This document shows, piece after piece, positions 22,421-34,053 of a stretch of DNA of 64,000 nt; position 1 is the first letter of the stretch, and each line of letters starts with the position of its first letter. A program made the translations under genes and the position numbers. The notes under the pieces are model-generated. The model worked only from the letters and a program-made list of their open reading frames with translations, did not search any database and was not told the DNA's origin. Location of the stretch: contig JASXTE010000004.1 of NCBI GenBank assembly GCA_030280995.1, positions 15,096,501 to 15,160,500 on the forward strand, written 5' to 3'. The stretch is from Hemileia vastatrix. Lineage: Eukaryota; Basidiomycota; Pucciniomycetes; Pucciniales; Zaghouaniaceae.

Positions 22421-22830
22421 ATTGCGTAGTGTATGGAATGGGTTAAACTCAGTAAGGATAATATATTTTATTCTAATGTTATCATCAACTATGGAGGATT
22501 TCATAGCCAGAGCCATGTTCACAAAACCAACCCTAATATGCTTATTTATTGGCTTTTCTGTTATATCAATCCTATTACTGGAAAACCAATCCCTTAGCCT
22601 TCTAAAATCAAAGGCCATGGACTATATTTTCCAGATAATAAACATATTATTGAATTTGGATTAGGAAACAGGATTATGAAAGTAATTAGGTATTCTTAAA
22701 GAGATAATCATCAAACTACTAAGGCACCTCCTGGGTAGGAATCTTGCAAAACGTTTACTCATTTTGGATGTTCTTTTCAGATCAATGAATGTTTAATAAA
22801 CTGGGTAAGTAAGGTAAGGGGTGAAGGTTA
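22421..22830 (+). pseudogene. Tet-like 2OG-Fe(II) oxygenase, degraded (element C)
   Basis: The frame around 22455-22680 reads F-Y-S-N-V-I-I-N-Y-G-G-F-H, then I-N-P-I-T-G-K-P-I-P, a stop, and K-I-K-G-H-G-L-Y-F-P-D-N-K-H. It parallels copy B (F-F-S-N-V-I-I-T-H-S-G-F-H). The metal-binding H-T-D of copy B is H-V-H here, so one Fe(II) ligand is lost. Further stops follow near 22708. Close to 22750-22800 the T-H-F-G-C-S-F-Q-I-N end is still readable. Non-functional. Confidence 0.6.
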
Positions 22831-23767
22831 AATGGCTACTAAAACATTAGGGAGGGGTTCTAAATATGATAATTAAAGAATTTCCAAAATTTTATTGTTT
22901 TTCTTAAATTTTTAATTTATCAGTTGTTAAAGATAATCAATCAAATTAAGTATTTTACCATCTAGCCCTTGTGCTGTATAAAGGTGTTCATTCAATTATA
23001 TTCTCAGAATGAGTTCATAATACCATTCTTGTCATATGTTTTCTTTCACTTTGCTCATGAAATCATTGGCAGATAGTGTTTGGGATTCCTTTACTTGGTT
23101 GCTTATTTTTTTAAATTGATTTACTTAATTATTTATGAAATAGAATGAAAATTTGGTAATCCTTACCCCCTTCTAGATTAGATTGAAGGGGGGGTATTGC
23201 CAAATTTTCAAATAAGATGTGTAAATTTTTTGACTTGAAAAAAATTTGGGATGAAATATGAATGAAAAAAATAAAAAAAACTTGTCATCAAACATTTTCA
23301 TTAAGCAGTCAATTTTCTCAACAGATTTATTGGCTTTAATGCACTTTATCAAGAAAACATTCAAAAAAATTGGATTGAAATATGAACAAACAAAAAAAAA
23401 CTATTCATCAAACATTTTCATTAAGCAGTCAATTTCCTGAACAGATATATCAGCTTTAATGCATTTTATCAAGATGATGTTTTAAAAAAAATTGGAATTA
23501 AATATGAATGAAGTAAAAAAACTATTTGACAAACATTTTCATTAAGCACTCAATTTACTCAACAGATTTATTAGATTTAACACATTCTATCAAGAAAACT
23601 TTCTTTTTTGAACAATCTTTAAGTTGATACTTGAATTTCATTTGATCCAATAGGAAATTGTACTCAAGAGCCTTCTCTGCTTTCTTTATCTCAAATTTCT
23701 TCTCCTATTCTAGGTTAAGACTTGCTTGCTTGAGGATCCTCATTTCATTAATTAGCCTTTTTAAAAA

Positions 23768-24640
23768 TTAAAAAAAACAACTAGATAAGAAATCAAAGCT
23801 CACTGGAGTGAGATCAGGTTGTTTAATATTTCCATAAGGATCTATTGAGAAGATATCTTGATTGGTGGAAGTCAAATGAGGGGAGGCTTGAGTAGAAGCA
23901 GAAGGAAAAATATTTCTTTCAAAATCATGTTTGGAGATATCATCTTCTCCATTCAAAATGTTTTCAGGATTGATATTGGATTTCTCTCCAGATTAGGAAT
24001 AAATTTCTTTATAGTAAGGACATAAAGAATCAAGTTTATTGTCTATACTTTTGATGCCCTTTGTGATATCAAGGTTAGTAATACCAAAATAAGTGGAAGA
24101 TTAAAGATTCTTAGTCTTCTTTTATTTGGCTTGATAGTGCTTGAAGAATTCAGACATCTGTTTAGGAAAAATATAAATCCTTCCATTTGTCTTATTTCAT
24201 AATTCATTGGCAATTAGAAGATATCAATTGATGTTCAATGCAGGGATATGTCCTGATTTATTTGCATTCTCAGTACCAAAACAAGATTCATAATTAGTTT
24301 TAGTTTTCATCCAGCTGATAAGTATGAGATGATTTCCTTTTCTTAGTTGAGCGGTCTTTAATTTCTCAGCTGAGCGGGGGAAAGAGGGAGTAATGGGATT
24401 TGAAGAACATCTGGGGGATGGCTGCCTTCAAGAATATCTATGATGACGAGGAATGTTGAGATATTTGAAGATGAAAAGGAGAAGAAACAAACAGATGAGA
24501 TGGGGAGGATTTTTGAACAGTTAGAATGAATAGACAGGATAGGAGTGCGCAGAAAGGTAGGGAGGCTGGAAGATCCAGAAAGCTGTCCAAGATGTGGTTA
24601 TGAAAAATTGAGGATAAAAATGTCAGATAGAGGTGAACAT
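23768..24640 (-). pseudogene. Myb/SANT-like second-ORF protein of a Harbinger element, degraded
   Basis: Reading the minus strand from about 24640: a Ser/Pro-rich N-terminus, then L-I-S-W-M-K-T-K-T-N-Y, G-H-I-P-A-L-N-I-N-R-Y, a W-to-stop change after A-N-E-L, then I-Y-I-F-P-K-Q-M-S-E-F-F-K-H-Y and a charged C-terminal part ending near 23768. The helical W-M-K...Y...W/stop...F pattern resembles the Myb/SANT-like DNA-binding partner of Harbinger transposases and of rust transposons. Stops near 24205, 24128 and 23993 break it. Family assignment is by pattern only. Confidence 0.4.
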
Positions 24641-25256
24641 TGACATGTAAACGGTCTAATAACCCAATTATTAGCCAAAATAAGTGTGGAAGATTATTGG
24701 GTTATAATGATTTTATCTGCAATTAATTTAATTGAGGATTGGTCAACATTGATACCCCCTATTAGCTAAAACTATATTTTATTAGCCTATTTTCCACCAC
24801 TAGTCTGCACCAATCCAAATATTGTGAGTTAAAAGTTGAGCATAATAGTTTTATTAGTCTTTCCCTGAGGTTTAATCCATAAATCATTTAATATTAAGTA
24901 GGAGGACCATTAATCTTTACTATTAAATCATACTTAAGTACTAGCATATACTGGCAGGTATCATTATCACATTTCAACTTAACATAGCTCTTACGAGAAA
25001 ATTTAAAATGACACCAAAATTTGTATTCTGCTCAAGTAGACCACCCTTATTCATTACCCATCATTAATAAAATTTTTAAAAAGTTATTTTATTTCATATT
25101 AATTACCTTTTCAAATGAAATTTTTGCCACTTTAAAACCATACCTTCACCATTAGATAGCCCCTTCTTTATAACTTCAAATCCAAAGAAAGAATGTTGAA
25201 AAAAGAAATGAAATTGAGGTGAAAGAATTAAAGAGAGTTTGATGTAAATGGAAGGG

Positions 25257-25741
25257 TCTCAGGCTGAGTCCAAGTAGTGAGACATGAATGGCATGATTAG
25301 TCAGTTGTCTAGAAGACTCTAATGGTCCAGTATCAATAGTGTTGTCAAAAACCAGTTAATTATTAAAATATAATTCAATATAAAGGTCTCTAATATTTAA
25401 ACTCACTTATTATAAATGGTATACAGCTTACAGTTGGTAGAAAAAAAGAATTTAAAGAATTTAAGACAATCTTCAAAAGACTTTAACAGTACTAATGAAT
25501 ATGTATTCTAATTGTTTGGTTATATGTTTAAAATTTGATCTAACAGAATGTAGAATAATAGCCCAAAAGCCTCCTCTTTATATATCCGTAAATCCCTGGT
25601 ATACTCCTCTTTTTTCTCAGACCCATTACACTTTTATACATAACTATTACACACCCTAAAAGTGCCTCATTTTCCACTTCAAGCAGTTTCACAGGCCTTA
25701 ATAATTAAAGGACTTTACCATCACAAAAGAAGAACCATATC
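25257..25741 (+). mobile_element. Truncated LTR, family 2
   Basis: Starts TCTCAGGCTGAG, a mutated TGTCAGGCT, and parallels the first 450 bp of the LTR at 25742 (same GACATGAATGGC, TAGTCAGTTGTCTAGAAGA and TAAATGG-ATACA words). It is cut at ATATC by the insertion of the next LTR at the point that corresponds to GATATC within the LTR itself, so one LTR has inserted into another. Confidence 0.6.
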
Positions 25742-27235
25742 TGTCAGGCATAGTTCAAGTCTAGAGATGTGAATGGCTTGAATAGTCAGTTGTCTAGAAG
25801 ATTTAAGGGGTCCTATATAAATACTGTAGTACAAATCCAATAAGTATTAAAATATCACTCAATATAAGGGTCTCAAAAATTTTAATCTCACCAAATATAA
25901 ATGGGTTACAATCTTATAGTTGGTAGAAAAATAGATGTTATTATTCAGATACTATTCAAAGACTTTAAAAGTACTGCTGATATATATTGTAATTGTATTG
26001 GTTACATATTTTGATTGTAATGATAAAGAGTGTAGAAAACAAAACTAAAAACCCCCTCCTTTTATACCCAATAATTCTTTAATGTATCCCTTGATTTACC
26101 AGTCCTATACATGGCTAACAATGCCTCATTCTAGCTAATACACCTGTCCATCAACATAAAGAATGACCAATAACATAATTAGAATGATATCACCCACCAA
26201 AATCCTGGAGTAATAGGGATAATCCATCAAAATAAAAGAATAAGCAAAAAAAGAGAGTATATGCATGTAATACCTCAAAATAAAAAACTAAAAAAAAGAA
26301 AGAATAACACTAAATATTACAAAATATTTAGGGGGATTAACAGTAGAAATGATGGTGTTAATTATCCCAAATTACTATGTGATATCCCCATTCAAAAATA
26401 ACCAAAATTGGCTGAGAAACCACTGAGAAACCCAAAAAGGATGTGAGATGTGGGGTAACTGAATGCAGTCTTTGGCAGGCGCTTGCACAGGTAAATCCTT
26501 GACTAAGTTAGGCAAATTTAAGTGTTGTAGTGATTTTTTGGCACCAATTTTAAAATTATAAATGAAATTAGTGCAGATAAAAAAGTCAATGCACCTATAA
26601 TTAAATTGGGACACTAAATAAGTGCCTGTTGCCTATTTTAGTGTGTTTCCCCACAGTGGGCATAGAATGTGGGGTAATTATAGTGTGAAAAAGCTAAATT
26701 TGCTAAAAATGAAGCTATTCACATGGGAAAAATGCAGGCAGTATGTGGCCAGTACACAGAAGCCATTTCTGGCATAAAAAACAACAAATTTGAAAAGTGT
26801 TATTTTTATGCATTTGAGTAGAAAAATAAATAGTCCTAATTAAGACAGATTGATCTGTCAAGTCGCAGTTTTAATATTATTAAATTTATAGTGCATATAT
26901 TCAACTTTTAAGCAATTTAAAGCACATTTCTTGTTTTTCACATAAAACAATGATTACAACAGCTTTAAGTCTACTTAAAACTCATGTAAACTTATGTTTA
27001 AGGTTCTTAAGGCTACCCTGGAATATTTCAACTTAATATTAAGTACATAAGACTTATAAAAGGTGGTAATATGTGTGTATATAAGGTGTTTTAATGACAT
27101 ATATTGTATTTTATCATATATTTCACTTATGTATACAACTTGTGCACTTTTATTTATTGTTCCCATGTGTACTACATGTATTTAACATAATTTATAAGTA
27201 CTTTTCACTTAGTCCTGGGAATATCCATCCTGACA
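25742..27235 (-). mobile_element. Complete LTR, family 2 (3' LTR of a minus-strand Ty3 element)
   Basis: The boundaries are TGTCAGGC at the left and CATCCTGACA at the right. Beyond 27235 the minus strand carries the purine-rich run GGGTGGGTGAG just before the LTR, as expected for a polypurine tract, and then the C-terminal integrase frame (27407-27895). The LTR is therefore the 3' LTR of an element read on the minus strand. It also supplies the unoccupied target site of element B. Confidence 0.7.
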
Positions 27236-27406
27236 CTCACCCACCCAAATAAAAAATAAAAAAATGATGAGTTATACATTTTAATTTTTTTATTTTTCAG
27301 GTATTCAGAAAATCTGTAGCATTAAAGATTAATTCTTTAAAGAAATAAAACATAATAATATATTATGAGGACTGGTTTCTAAACCCTCAGCTGGTTGAAC
27401 AGAATT

Positions 27407-27895
27407 TTATTTCTGTTTAAATTTTTTAAGAAGGGAGGATGGATTTGAAATTTCCTTTTCAGGTATCCACTTATCAAATCCATTTGATTTTCCCTTATAT
27501 CTTAAGTAATAATCAGTTCCTTTATCTTTAGTAAGGATTCTTTTCTTGAGTATTTTTTCAATCTCTGCTTTTTCCACAAGTTCTTCAGTTTGCTTTTTAG
27601 GCCTTCCTCTTCTTTTTGGAAACAAGTCAGGATCATTTGCATGGTAAGGTTTCAATAATGAGATAGGGAAAACTGGATGTTTCCTATCATATGGGGCATA
27701 TAATATGACTTCCACAGCATTATTACCAACCATTTTATTGACCACAAAAGGTCCTACAAAAGGATCCTTCAATTTAAGATTACCTTGTAAGTTAAAATGT
27801 AGTGTTGAAATCAGGGCTTCATCTCCTTTTTTGAATTCAAATTCTTTATTCCCATTTTGTTTCATTTTTTTTTCAGATCTAGCTGTACTTTTACA
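27407..27895 (-). pseudogene. Ty3/gypsy integrase C-terminus with chromodomain (truncated)
   Basis: The frame is open from about 27895 (T-A-R-S-E-K-K before the first Met at 27865) to the stop at 27407. It contains a basic/hydrophilic F-K-K-G-D-E-A-L-I-S-T strand, the GPY/F-type motif K-D-P-F-V-G-P-F-V-V-N-K-M-V-G, and P-V-F-P-I-S-L-L-K-P-Y. It ends in a chromodomain (K-I-L-K-K-R...Y-Y-L-R-Y-K-G...W-I-P-E-K-E-I). This is the end of a chromovirus-type pol, which tethers integration to chromatin. Everything upstream, including the catalytic D-D-E core and reverse transcriptase, is missing, so only the tail and the 3' LTR remain. Confidence 0.75.
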
Positions 27896-28500
27896 ACCTA
27901 TAATAACCTATGAAATGTGTAACCATCCACCTATAACTTATAATTCAAATTCACAGCCTACATCCCATCCATCCATCCATCATTCCTCACTTCTTTCCAT
28001 TCATACATGTGCACCTTACACACCCCTCCTCCTCCCTTCCTTCCTCACAACCCTCCAGCCAACTGGCCCACTTCACTTCACTCCACTTGACATACCCCAC
28101 ATACCATCTTACCTCATTCAAAACACACATGTTCATAATCATGTATGTTGATGTATATGTATATGTATATGTCCAACTTGAATATTTAATAAAGTGACCT
28201 CTTTTCTCCTCTGTTCCCTCCTCCCTTCCTTCTTCTCTCCTCCCCTCTAAAAAAAAAAAAACTACCAACCACACTTTGTTTTTCTTTTCTCTAAGATCAT
28301 TATATATACATATATATATAAGAAAAATACAACCCACCACTGCCTCTTACAAAAAAAAACCCCATCTATCCTTCTCCTAATAATCCTAAATATTTGACAC
28401 CCTACCCCTAACCCTATGTCCCTTCCTCCCCCCCTTCAAAAAAAAAAAAAAAAAAGGAAAATAAAATAAAAATAAAATCCCAATCCCAGATTCTCATCAC
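27896..28500. repeat. Intergenic with microsatellites and poly-A
   Basis: This stretch holds CATC/CTTC-rich pyrimidine tracts, a (TATATG)n run at about 28141-28170, (TA)n at about 28303-28320 and a run of about 18 A at 28439-28456. It lies downstream of the ATG11 stop codon, so it probably contains that gene's 3' UTR and polyadenylation region. The open frames here are low-complexity shadows. Confidence 0.5.
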
Positions 28501-31500
28501 CTATTTCTGAGACCCACTAAACTTTCTCAATAAATCACTTGCCCCACCAAATGAACCAGGCATCACCAAACTTTCCTTCCTTCTTCTCCAACTACCAAAT
28601 AGCGAAGCAGACAAACCATTCATACTATTATTCCCTACACTACTATTATTTCCATGTCCTGATGAATTAGATGCATTAATAGATGGAGCTGGTGAAGATG
28701 GACTTGGTTGAGATGATTGATGAGTCATTGAATTCGTTGGAATCGGTCCTGTATCTGACGGTCCACTATTTCCCCCTCTCCCTCCACCACCACCATTATG
28801 ACCACCACTATCTGCTAATCCACTTTTACCGGTCCCATGATGATGTTGGCCTAAATAAGGATGCGAACTAGAAGAACTCAGACGTTTTTTATTAAGATCC
28901 ACAGATTCTAATGATTTCGGCTTCATTTCTTCACCATCAGAATTCAAAATATTAGGTCTCGAGTTCTCCATATGAATAGAATTAGTGCTCAATAAAGGCA
29001 TAGTGGGCGAACCTTTTTTAGTAGCTTCATCAACCATTGCAAAGGTAGTAGAAACAGTAGAAACGCTTTTATTACTTGGAGCAAGGTTAGGAGCCATGAG
29101 TGCTTTAATGGCAGGGTTGATAATAGCTGAAGAAAAAGATGACCTGCTACTAGCTGTCTTTGAGGTATTACTTGCTTTAGGAACAGGTCGACGTCTGGGA
29201 TTCATAGGAAGTATTGAAGTCATCGTTTGTTGTCCTTGACCAGTTGAGCTTGTAGAAGCACTAACAATCCCAACCTTAGGGCCAGAGGAATGATTAGACA
29301 AGAGTGATTCGCTGGTGAGAAAAGCTGGTCTGGCTGATTCAGATGGTTTAAAAGCTGTATCTCTCATATCAGCCTCATCAGAAGTGTTTTCTGAAAAAGG
29401 GATAGGCAAACTCGATTCAATGACAGTTTGAAATTTAAGAGGTGACTTATTGTATCCCTTGGCTAAACTAAGAGCCAATGCAGAGGGTGAATTACGGTTT
29501 ACCGAACGGGAAAAGGAGGCTACAGATGTACCTAAGAGTGTAGAGGGAGTAGACCTAAATGGATTATCAAGTTGAGAATCATGATTTAGAGTGCTAGGTT
29601 GTTCAATCACAGTAAATTCTGATTGATTCATATCAATAGCCTGACTGTTTCGCGGTGGGGATGATTCCGAATGCCCCATATCCAATGTCGAAGGAGATGG
29701 TAACAACTTAAGTTCATGTGTTCTTATAATGGATGAATCACTGACGGTGCGCCTTTGCGAACTCGACTGTTCTAGACTTAAAGCCGACGGCTGCTTATTG
29801 ACCAGATGATTTCGCAGCGTAATTTCTTGTCCAATCATTTTACGGCTAGGCGACTTAACTAGCTCTGTACTCCATGGCTCAACATCTAACAAAAAATAAC
29901 GCGTTCCCACAGGCAGGGTGTAGGGATTAGATTCAGGATCCTACAAACAATAAATACACTGTAAGCTTTTTTTTTTTTTTCACTTGAGAATAAAAAGTAT
30001 ACAAAAATAAAAAAAATGGATGGAATATAAAATATATAGATACCTTTGGATTTACCATTTTCTCAGTCAAAGATGTTATTCGAGCCACCAGCCATTCCCT
30101 TGATTTGATGATTGGCAAAACCACATCACTAGCTTGTAAAAAGTAATGTGGAAAACTGACATTGAATGCTGCCCATACTTGGGCGGTCGGATTTCTCGTG
30201 GGTAAAAACAATGCCAAATCGCCCTTTGCGAAGCTAGTTGGTTAGTTAATTAGTTTTAGAGTTGAGATTCATATACAATAGATGAAACGTGAAACAAAGT
30301 GTTTGGTCAATTTTATACTAACAAGTGTTGTGGTAGGGGTAAGTAAAAACTTACTCTCGAAAAGTGATCCTAAGGTGGGCTTGTTCTTGTGCCCTAGCTG
30401 CTCGTTCTCGGTACCCTCGACTTTCCTTCATCCATTTCCTCACGAGCAAAGACAATGAATCCAGTTTTTTCTGCACAACTTCTGCAACCGATTCCGGATC
30501 TTGCTCACGCATATTAGAAAGTAGACTTTCAAACGCAGCAGATAATGGGGGAGGGATCTTGAATGGCTCTTCTATTTTTTTTTCAAAGAATCCAGTAACA
30601 GTAATGGATGCAGATTGAGGACCAGTGGAAGTAGACATTCTTGCGTGCTCAATACCATGAACAGGTGCACTTGTAGCTAAGGGATAGAGTGGGTTGCTAT
30701 TTGTCTTCTGACTCGAGCCGGGACGTGGCATAGAAGCAATGCGCTCCACCATTTTCTGACCTGATAATTGCAGTTTGTGAATGATTCCCACAGAAATTCT
30801 ACATCTATCTTCCAATGTTTCAATTGAAGTCCGGGCTTCTGACATAGCTTGCTGATGATCCGCTTCCTGTTTTTGAATTTTTAAATCAGCTTCTTGTATG
30901 ACTTGTTGTAATTTGCGATCTTGAATATTGTTGTTTTGTACTATTGACTCTAAAAGCCTATCTTTATCTTCAAGTTCAGTTTTAAGTTTTGACAATTCCA
31001 TTTCTAAAACGGTCAGCTCAGATTTGGCCTCTGACCGGCAATCCCGGAGAAGCCGGTCTTTTTCTGAAATCATATCAGACAGGGATTCATTTTTATTCCT
31101 CAATGAATTTGTTTCATTTTCGATGTCAATGACGTGATCCCGGACTTGCTGCAATTGGCCAACAATAGCGGCATGATCTGCTAAGTGGTCTCGGTGTCTT
31201 GCTTCTAAATCATGCAATTCCTTGGTAGCATCCTCGGCGGTGGCTCTAGCCGATGTTAATTGACGATCAGAGTCTTGCAAGGCCTTATTTCGAGTTTTTA
31301 ATTCATCTTTTAGACGAGTGAGCTGTTCAGAAAGTGCTTGGTTTTCGTTTTTCCAATTTTGGCAAGCATCTTGATAGATGGTTTGACCCGCTTGCACTTT
31401 TTTCCGTTCGCGAGAGATTTCTTCTTCAAAATGTTCTACTTGAAATCGCAACTTTTGTATTACACTGTCACGATCTGTTAATTCTAACTTCAACCTTGAT

Positions 31501-34053
31501 GTCTGCGATTCAGTTTTGGTTGATTCTGTGTTGAAACGATGGAGCAATTCGGCATTAGCCAATTCTAATTCAGCTATGCGCTCTTGAAGATGCGCTAGAG
31601 CTTCAGGATCGTTTGTGGGGGTAACCAAAAATTGGCTATCTGTCATTACTAAAATATGATGTAATGCAATTTGTCAGGGACAATCATCATTTTCCATTTT
31701 GTTCGAAAATGATTGGTGCAAAATATGAAAAACGGACTTATTCGCTCAGCCGCTTGAGCAAAAGCAGCTTCCATAGCTTCCAATCGGTCAACTTGCTTTT
31801 CTACTAATAGCCGCACTTCTCGTGCTGGCAATTGAGCCAAAGCACAATCTGCTCCCCGATCAGAAGGCATTTCCTCAATTTCTTTCAATGCAACTCGAAG
31901 CTCTGAAGGTTTTTGAAAGTATATAAAAAAGGTAAATCAGATAACAGTGACAAGTATATTCACATGCTAAGATCTTTACCATCGACATCAGCTCTTGTTA
32001 GCACTGGTAAATCCAATGGAACTGCTGTCGCAGGATGTCCAGAACTTGGATTAATTCTTTCTCGAGAAACGGGGCCACTGGCACCGTTAGACCCACCAGT
32101 TTTAAGTTCTATTTCAACTGCAGGTACATTCATATCTTCCAAACCACGGACCTCAAACGGCAGTTTAGATCCATACTCTGATCGATACATGGATCTGCGC
32201 TTTCGCTCATCGGCAGTAAGCTTGGACGACAAATTCGCCAAAGCAGATGAATGGTCTAACATATGTCGCACTGCAGCCATGTATATATAGGCAAAATTAG
32301 ATTTAAGTAAATATGATGAGAAACAAACCCCAGTCAGTCAGTGCAATGCATATAGGAAAAAAAAAACATTGTGTATAACTGAAAATCGAATAATGAAAAC
32401 TGAATTTTAATAGCATACCAAATTCTCTTCGACGTACCACTTCAATTAAAGTTGAAGCGTAGGCAGTCACCAAATCTTTTAGCCGAGCAAGATATTTAAA
32501 CGGTTCTGTCCGTCCATGAAGGTGATTGTTCAAAAGTTGGACGTCACTTCCAATTGACGACATAGTCACCTGAAGTCCAGAGATACGTTTCAAAGCTCCA
32601 ATTAAGTAATGAACCCAAAAATTCTAGTTGGAGAAGAAACAATACCGCAAAAGAAAATCAACAGGACAATGGTCAAACATTTGAAACGGGCATATTATAA
32701 GAGTGTGCCTTTTTTGCAATCAAAATATATAGTTTATCTAACCTTACGTTCTACCAAGCAGGACACCCTTTCCCGTGCATCTTCGTCCTGCAAAACCAAT
32801 TCTCCGAAAAGTTCGCTGAGGTTTTCACTGTTAGCCTCTGTAGAATTGTTAATTTGAGCAACTAATTCTTCCACACGTGCAAAGCCTTCATCAGCGTCCC
32901 GCTCGAGTTCGACTAAATCATCCAGATCGCATCCTGGATGTTCGAGTTCCAATCTAAGGCAAGCAGCACCTTCATTTACTTGATTTGCAGCTTTGCGGGC
33001 GTGGTCAAAGCCTGTTTTTAATTCCTCTGGAAGCCACAAAAGGGTCTTGTTGGTAAGGAAACCCTAACTGATTTTATTTTTTTTACATTTCAAGGTGGAT
33101 ATATGAAATATATACCTACCATAAACTTTAGAGCACTTGTCTCTGATTTGATTAATTTTTTCTTCCATGACATAATCAGCCATATACTTTGGTTTCATGG
33201 AGCTGGCACTTCCCCCCGATCCCTTGGGGGGATTACTGCCTGCAGAACTAGTAGGATGTAATAATAAAGGATGAATTTTAACTTTGCGAGCAAGAGCTAG
33301 GCTTGGGCCATAAGCTTCCAAATAAGTTTTGAAGCTTGACATCAATGGCTGAGCAAACGTTTCAAAGGCTTCCAGAGCCCCATTAGGAGATTCACGACAT
33401 TTATCAAGATTATTGAGTGCAACAATGAGGGCCGATTTTTGGGCTCGTACATGAGATAAAAAGACAAGGGTTGTGCTGAAATGGGTAGCGCTAGACTCTT
33501 GATGAGCACGAGCAATTGCAACCGCAGACTCAGGCTGAGATGGATCAAACAAAGGTATTTTGGGGGTAAGGGCTTGATCAATGTGAGAAGTAAGGTTTTG
33601 TAGTGCATCACTCGAGTCGTTGGATAGGTATTGACGATCAAAAGCATAAAGAAGATCAAAATTAGAAATTTCATGAAAGGTTTGATGGGTTGGGACAGAA
33701 TCAGATGAATGAGGAGGAGGGGGAAGATTGTGGGTATTATGAGAAAGATGAGAAGAAGATTGATTGAATTTTTGAGCAGAAAGGATGGAATGGAGTAAAT
33801 TTTCGGTTAATTGAGATCCAGGAGGGGTCATGAGAATCAGATTGGAAGGACTGATTTCCAAAGTTGAAGAAATCAGCTGAGAGAGGCTAGCAAGACTGTG
33901 AAGAAAGATTAGGGTAAAACAAAGATTATAGGTTAGAACAGGGATGATAGGAGTGAGAAAAGAAGAGAAAGAGGGGGGGTACCCATTGACATGCTGAAGA
34001 TAATGGGGGCTGAAGTCGAATAAGAGACCGTCATGAGCGCGGATGATACGCAT
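28501..34053 (-). CDS. ATG11: Autophagy-related protein 11, nine exons, 1560 residues
   Basis: Atg11 is the scaffold that links cargo receptors to the Atg1 kinase in selective autophagy (mitophagy, pexophagy, Cvt-type traffic). Exons read complement(34053-33983, 33895-33120, 33026-32748, 32595-32419, 32270-31980, 31902-31738, 31648-30355, 30233-30044, 29940-28501). All have GT-AG borders and the sum is an exact multiple of three. The N-terminus is ubiquitin-like (M-R-I-I-R-A-H-D-G, later M-T-P-P-G-S-Q-L). Residues about 590-900 form a long coiled coil. The conserved C-terminal domain follows (D-F-A-K-G-D-L-A-L-F-L-P-T-R and L-P-V-G-T-R-Y-F-L-L-D-V-E). The last 450 residues are Ser/Pro/Asn-rich and probably disordered. 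The third acceptor (33027) is the least certain. The 5' end faces CORO7. Confidence 0.9.

Larger units (their letters stand above)
20122..24760. mobile_element. Harbinger-like TIR element C (4.6 kb), three degraded genes
   Basis: The left end AGGGGGTATCAATGTTCAGG and the right end, which reverse-complements to AGGGGGTATCAATGTTGACC, are matching TIRs. ATT flanks both sides (20119-20121 and 24761-24763). The LTR copy at about 2400-2420 shows the corresponding empty site with one ATA. Inside, in order: a long subterminal inverted repeat (20172-20263), transposase N-terminal remnant (+, 20584), sub-repeats, a small MITE (22184-22417), an oxygenase pseudogene (+) and a second-ORF (Myb/SANT-like) pseudogene (-, 23768-24640). 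Transposase plus a Myb-like partner is the usual Harbinger gene pair. Confidence 0.85.
19137..24956 (-). mobile_element. Solo LTR, family 1, minus strand, split by element C; TSD GGTAT
   Basis: 19137-20121 plus 24761-24956 reverse-complement to the LTR at 2215-3392. It starts TGTCAGCCTAGGTATCTC and ends CTGGCA (mutated from TGACA). The same 5-bp word GGTAT lies at 19132-19136 and 24957-24961, proving a single insertion that was later split by element C. There is no internal retroelement sequence, hence a solo LTR. The apparent plus-strand ORFs at 19527-19905 are LTR sequence. Confidence 0.85.

Noticed and set aside
30364..32857. Plus-strand ORFs overlapping ATG11
   Set aside because: They are antisense shadows of long coiled-coil exons that splice and translate coherently on the minus strand.
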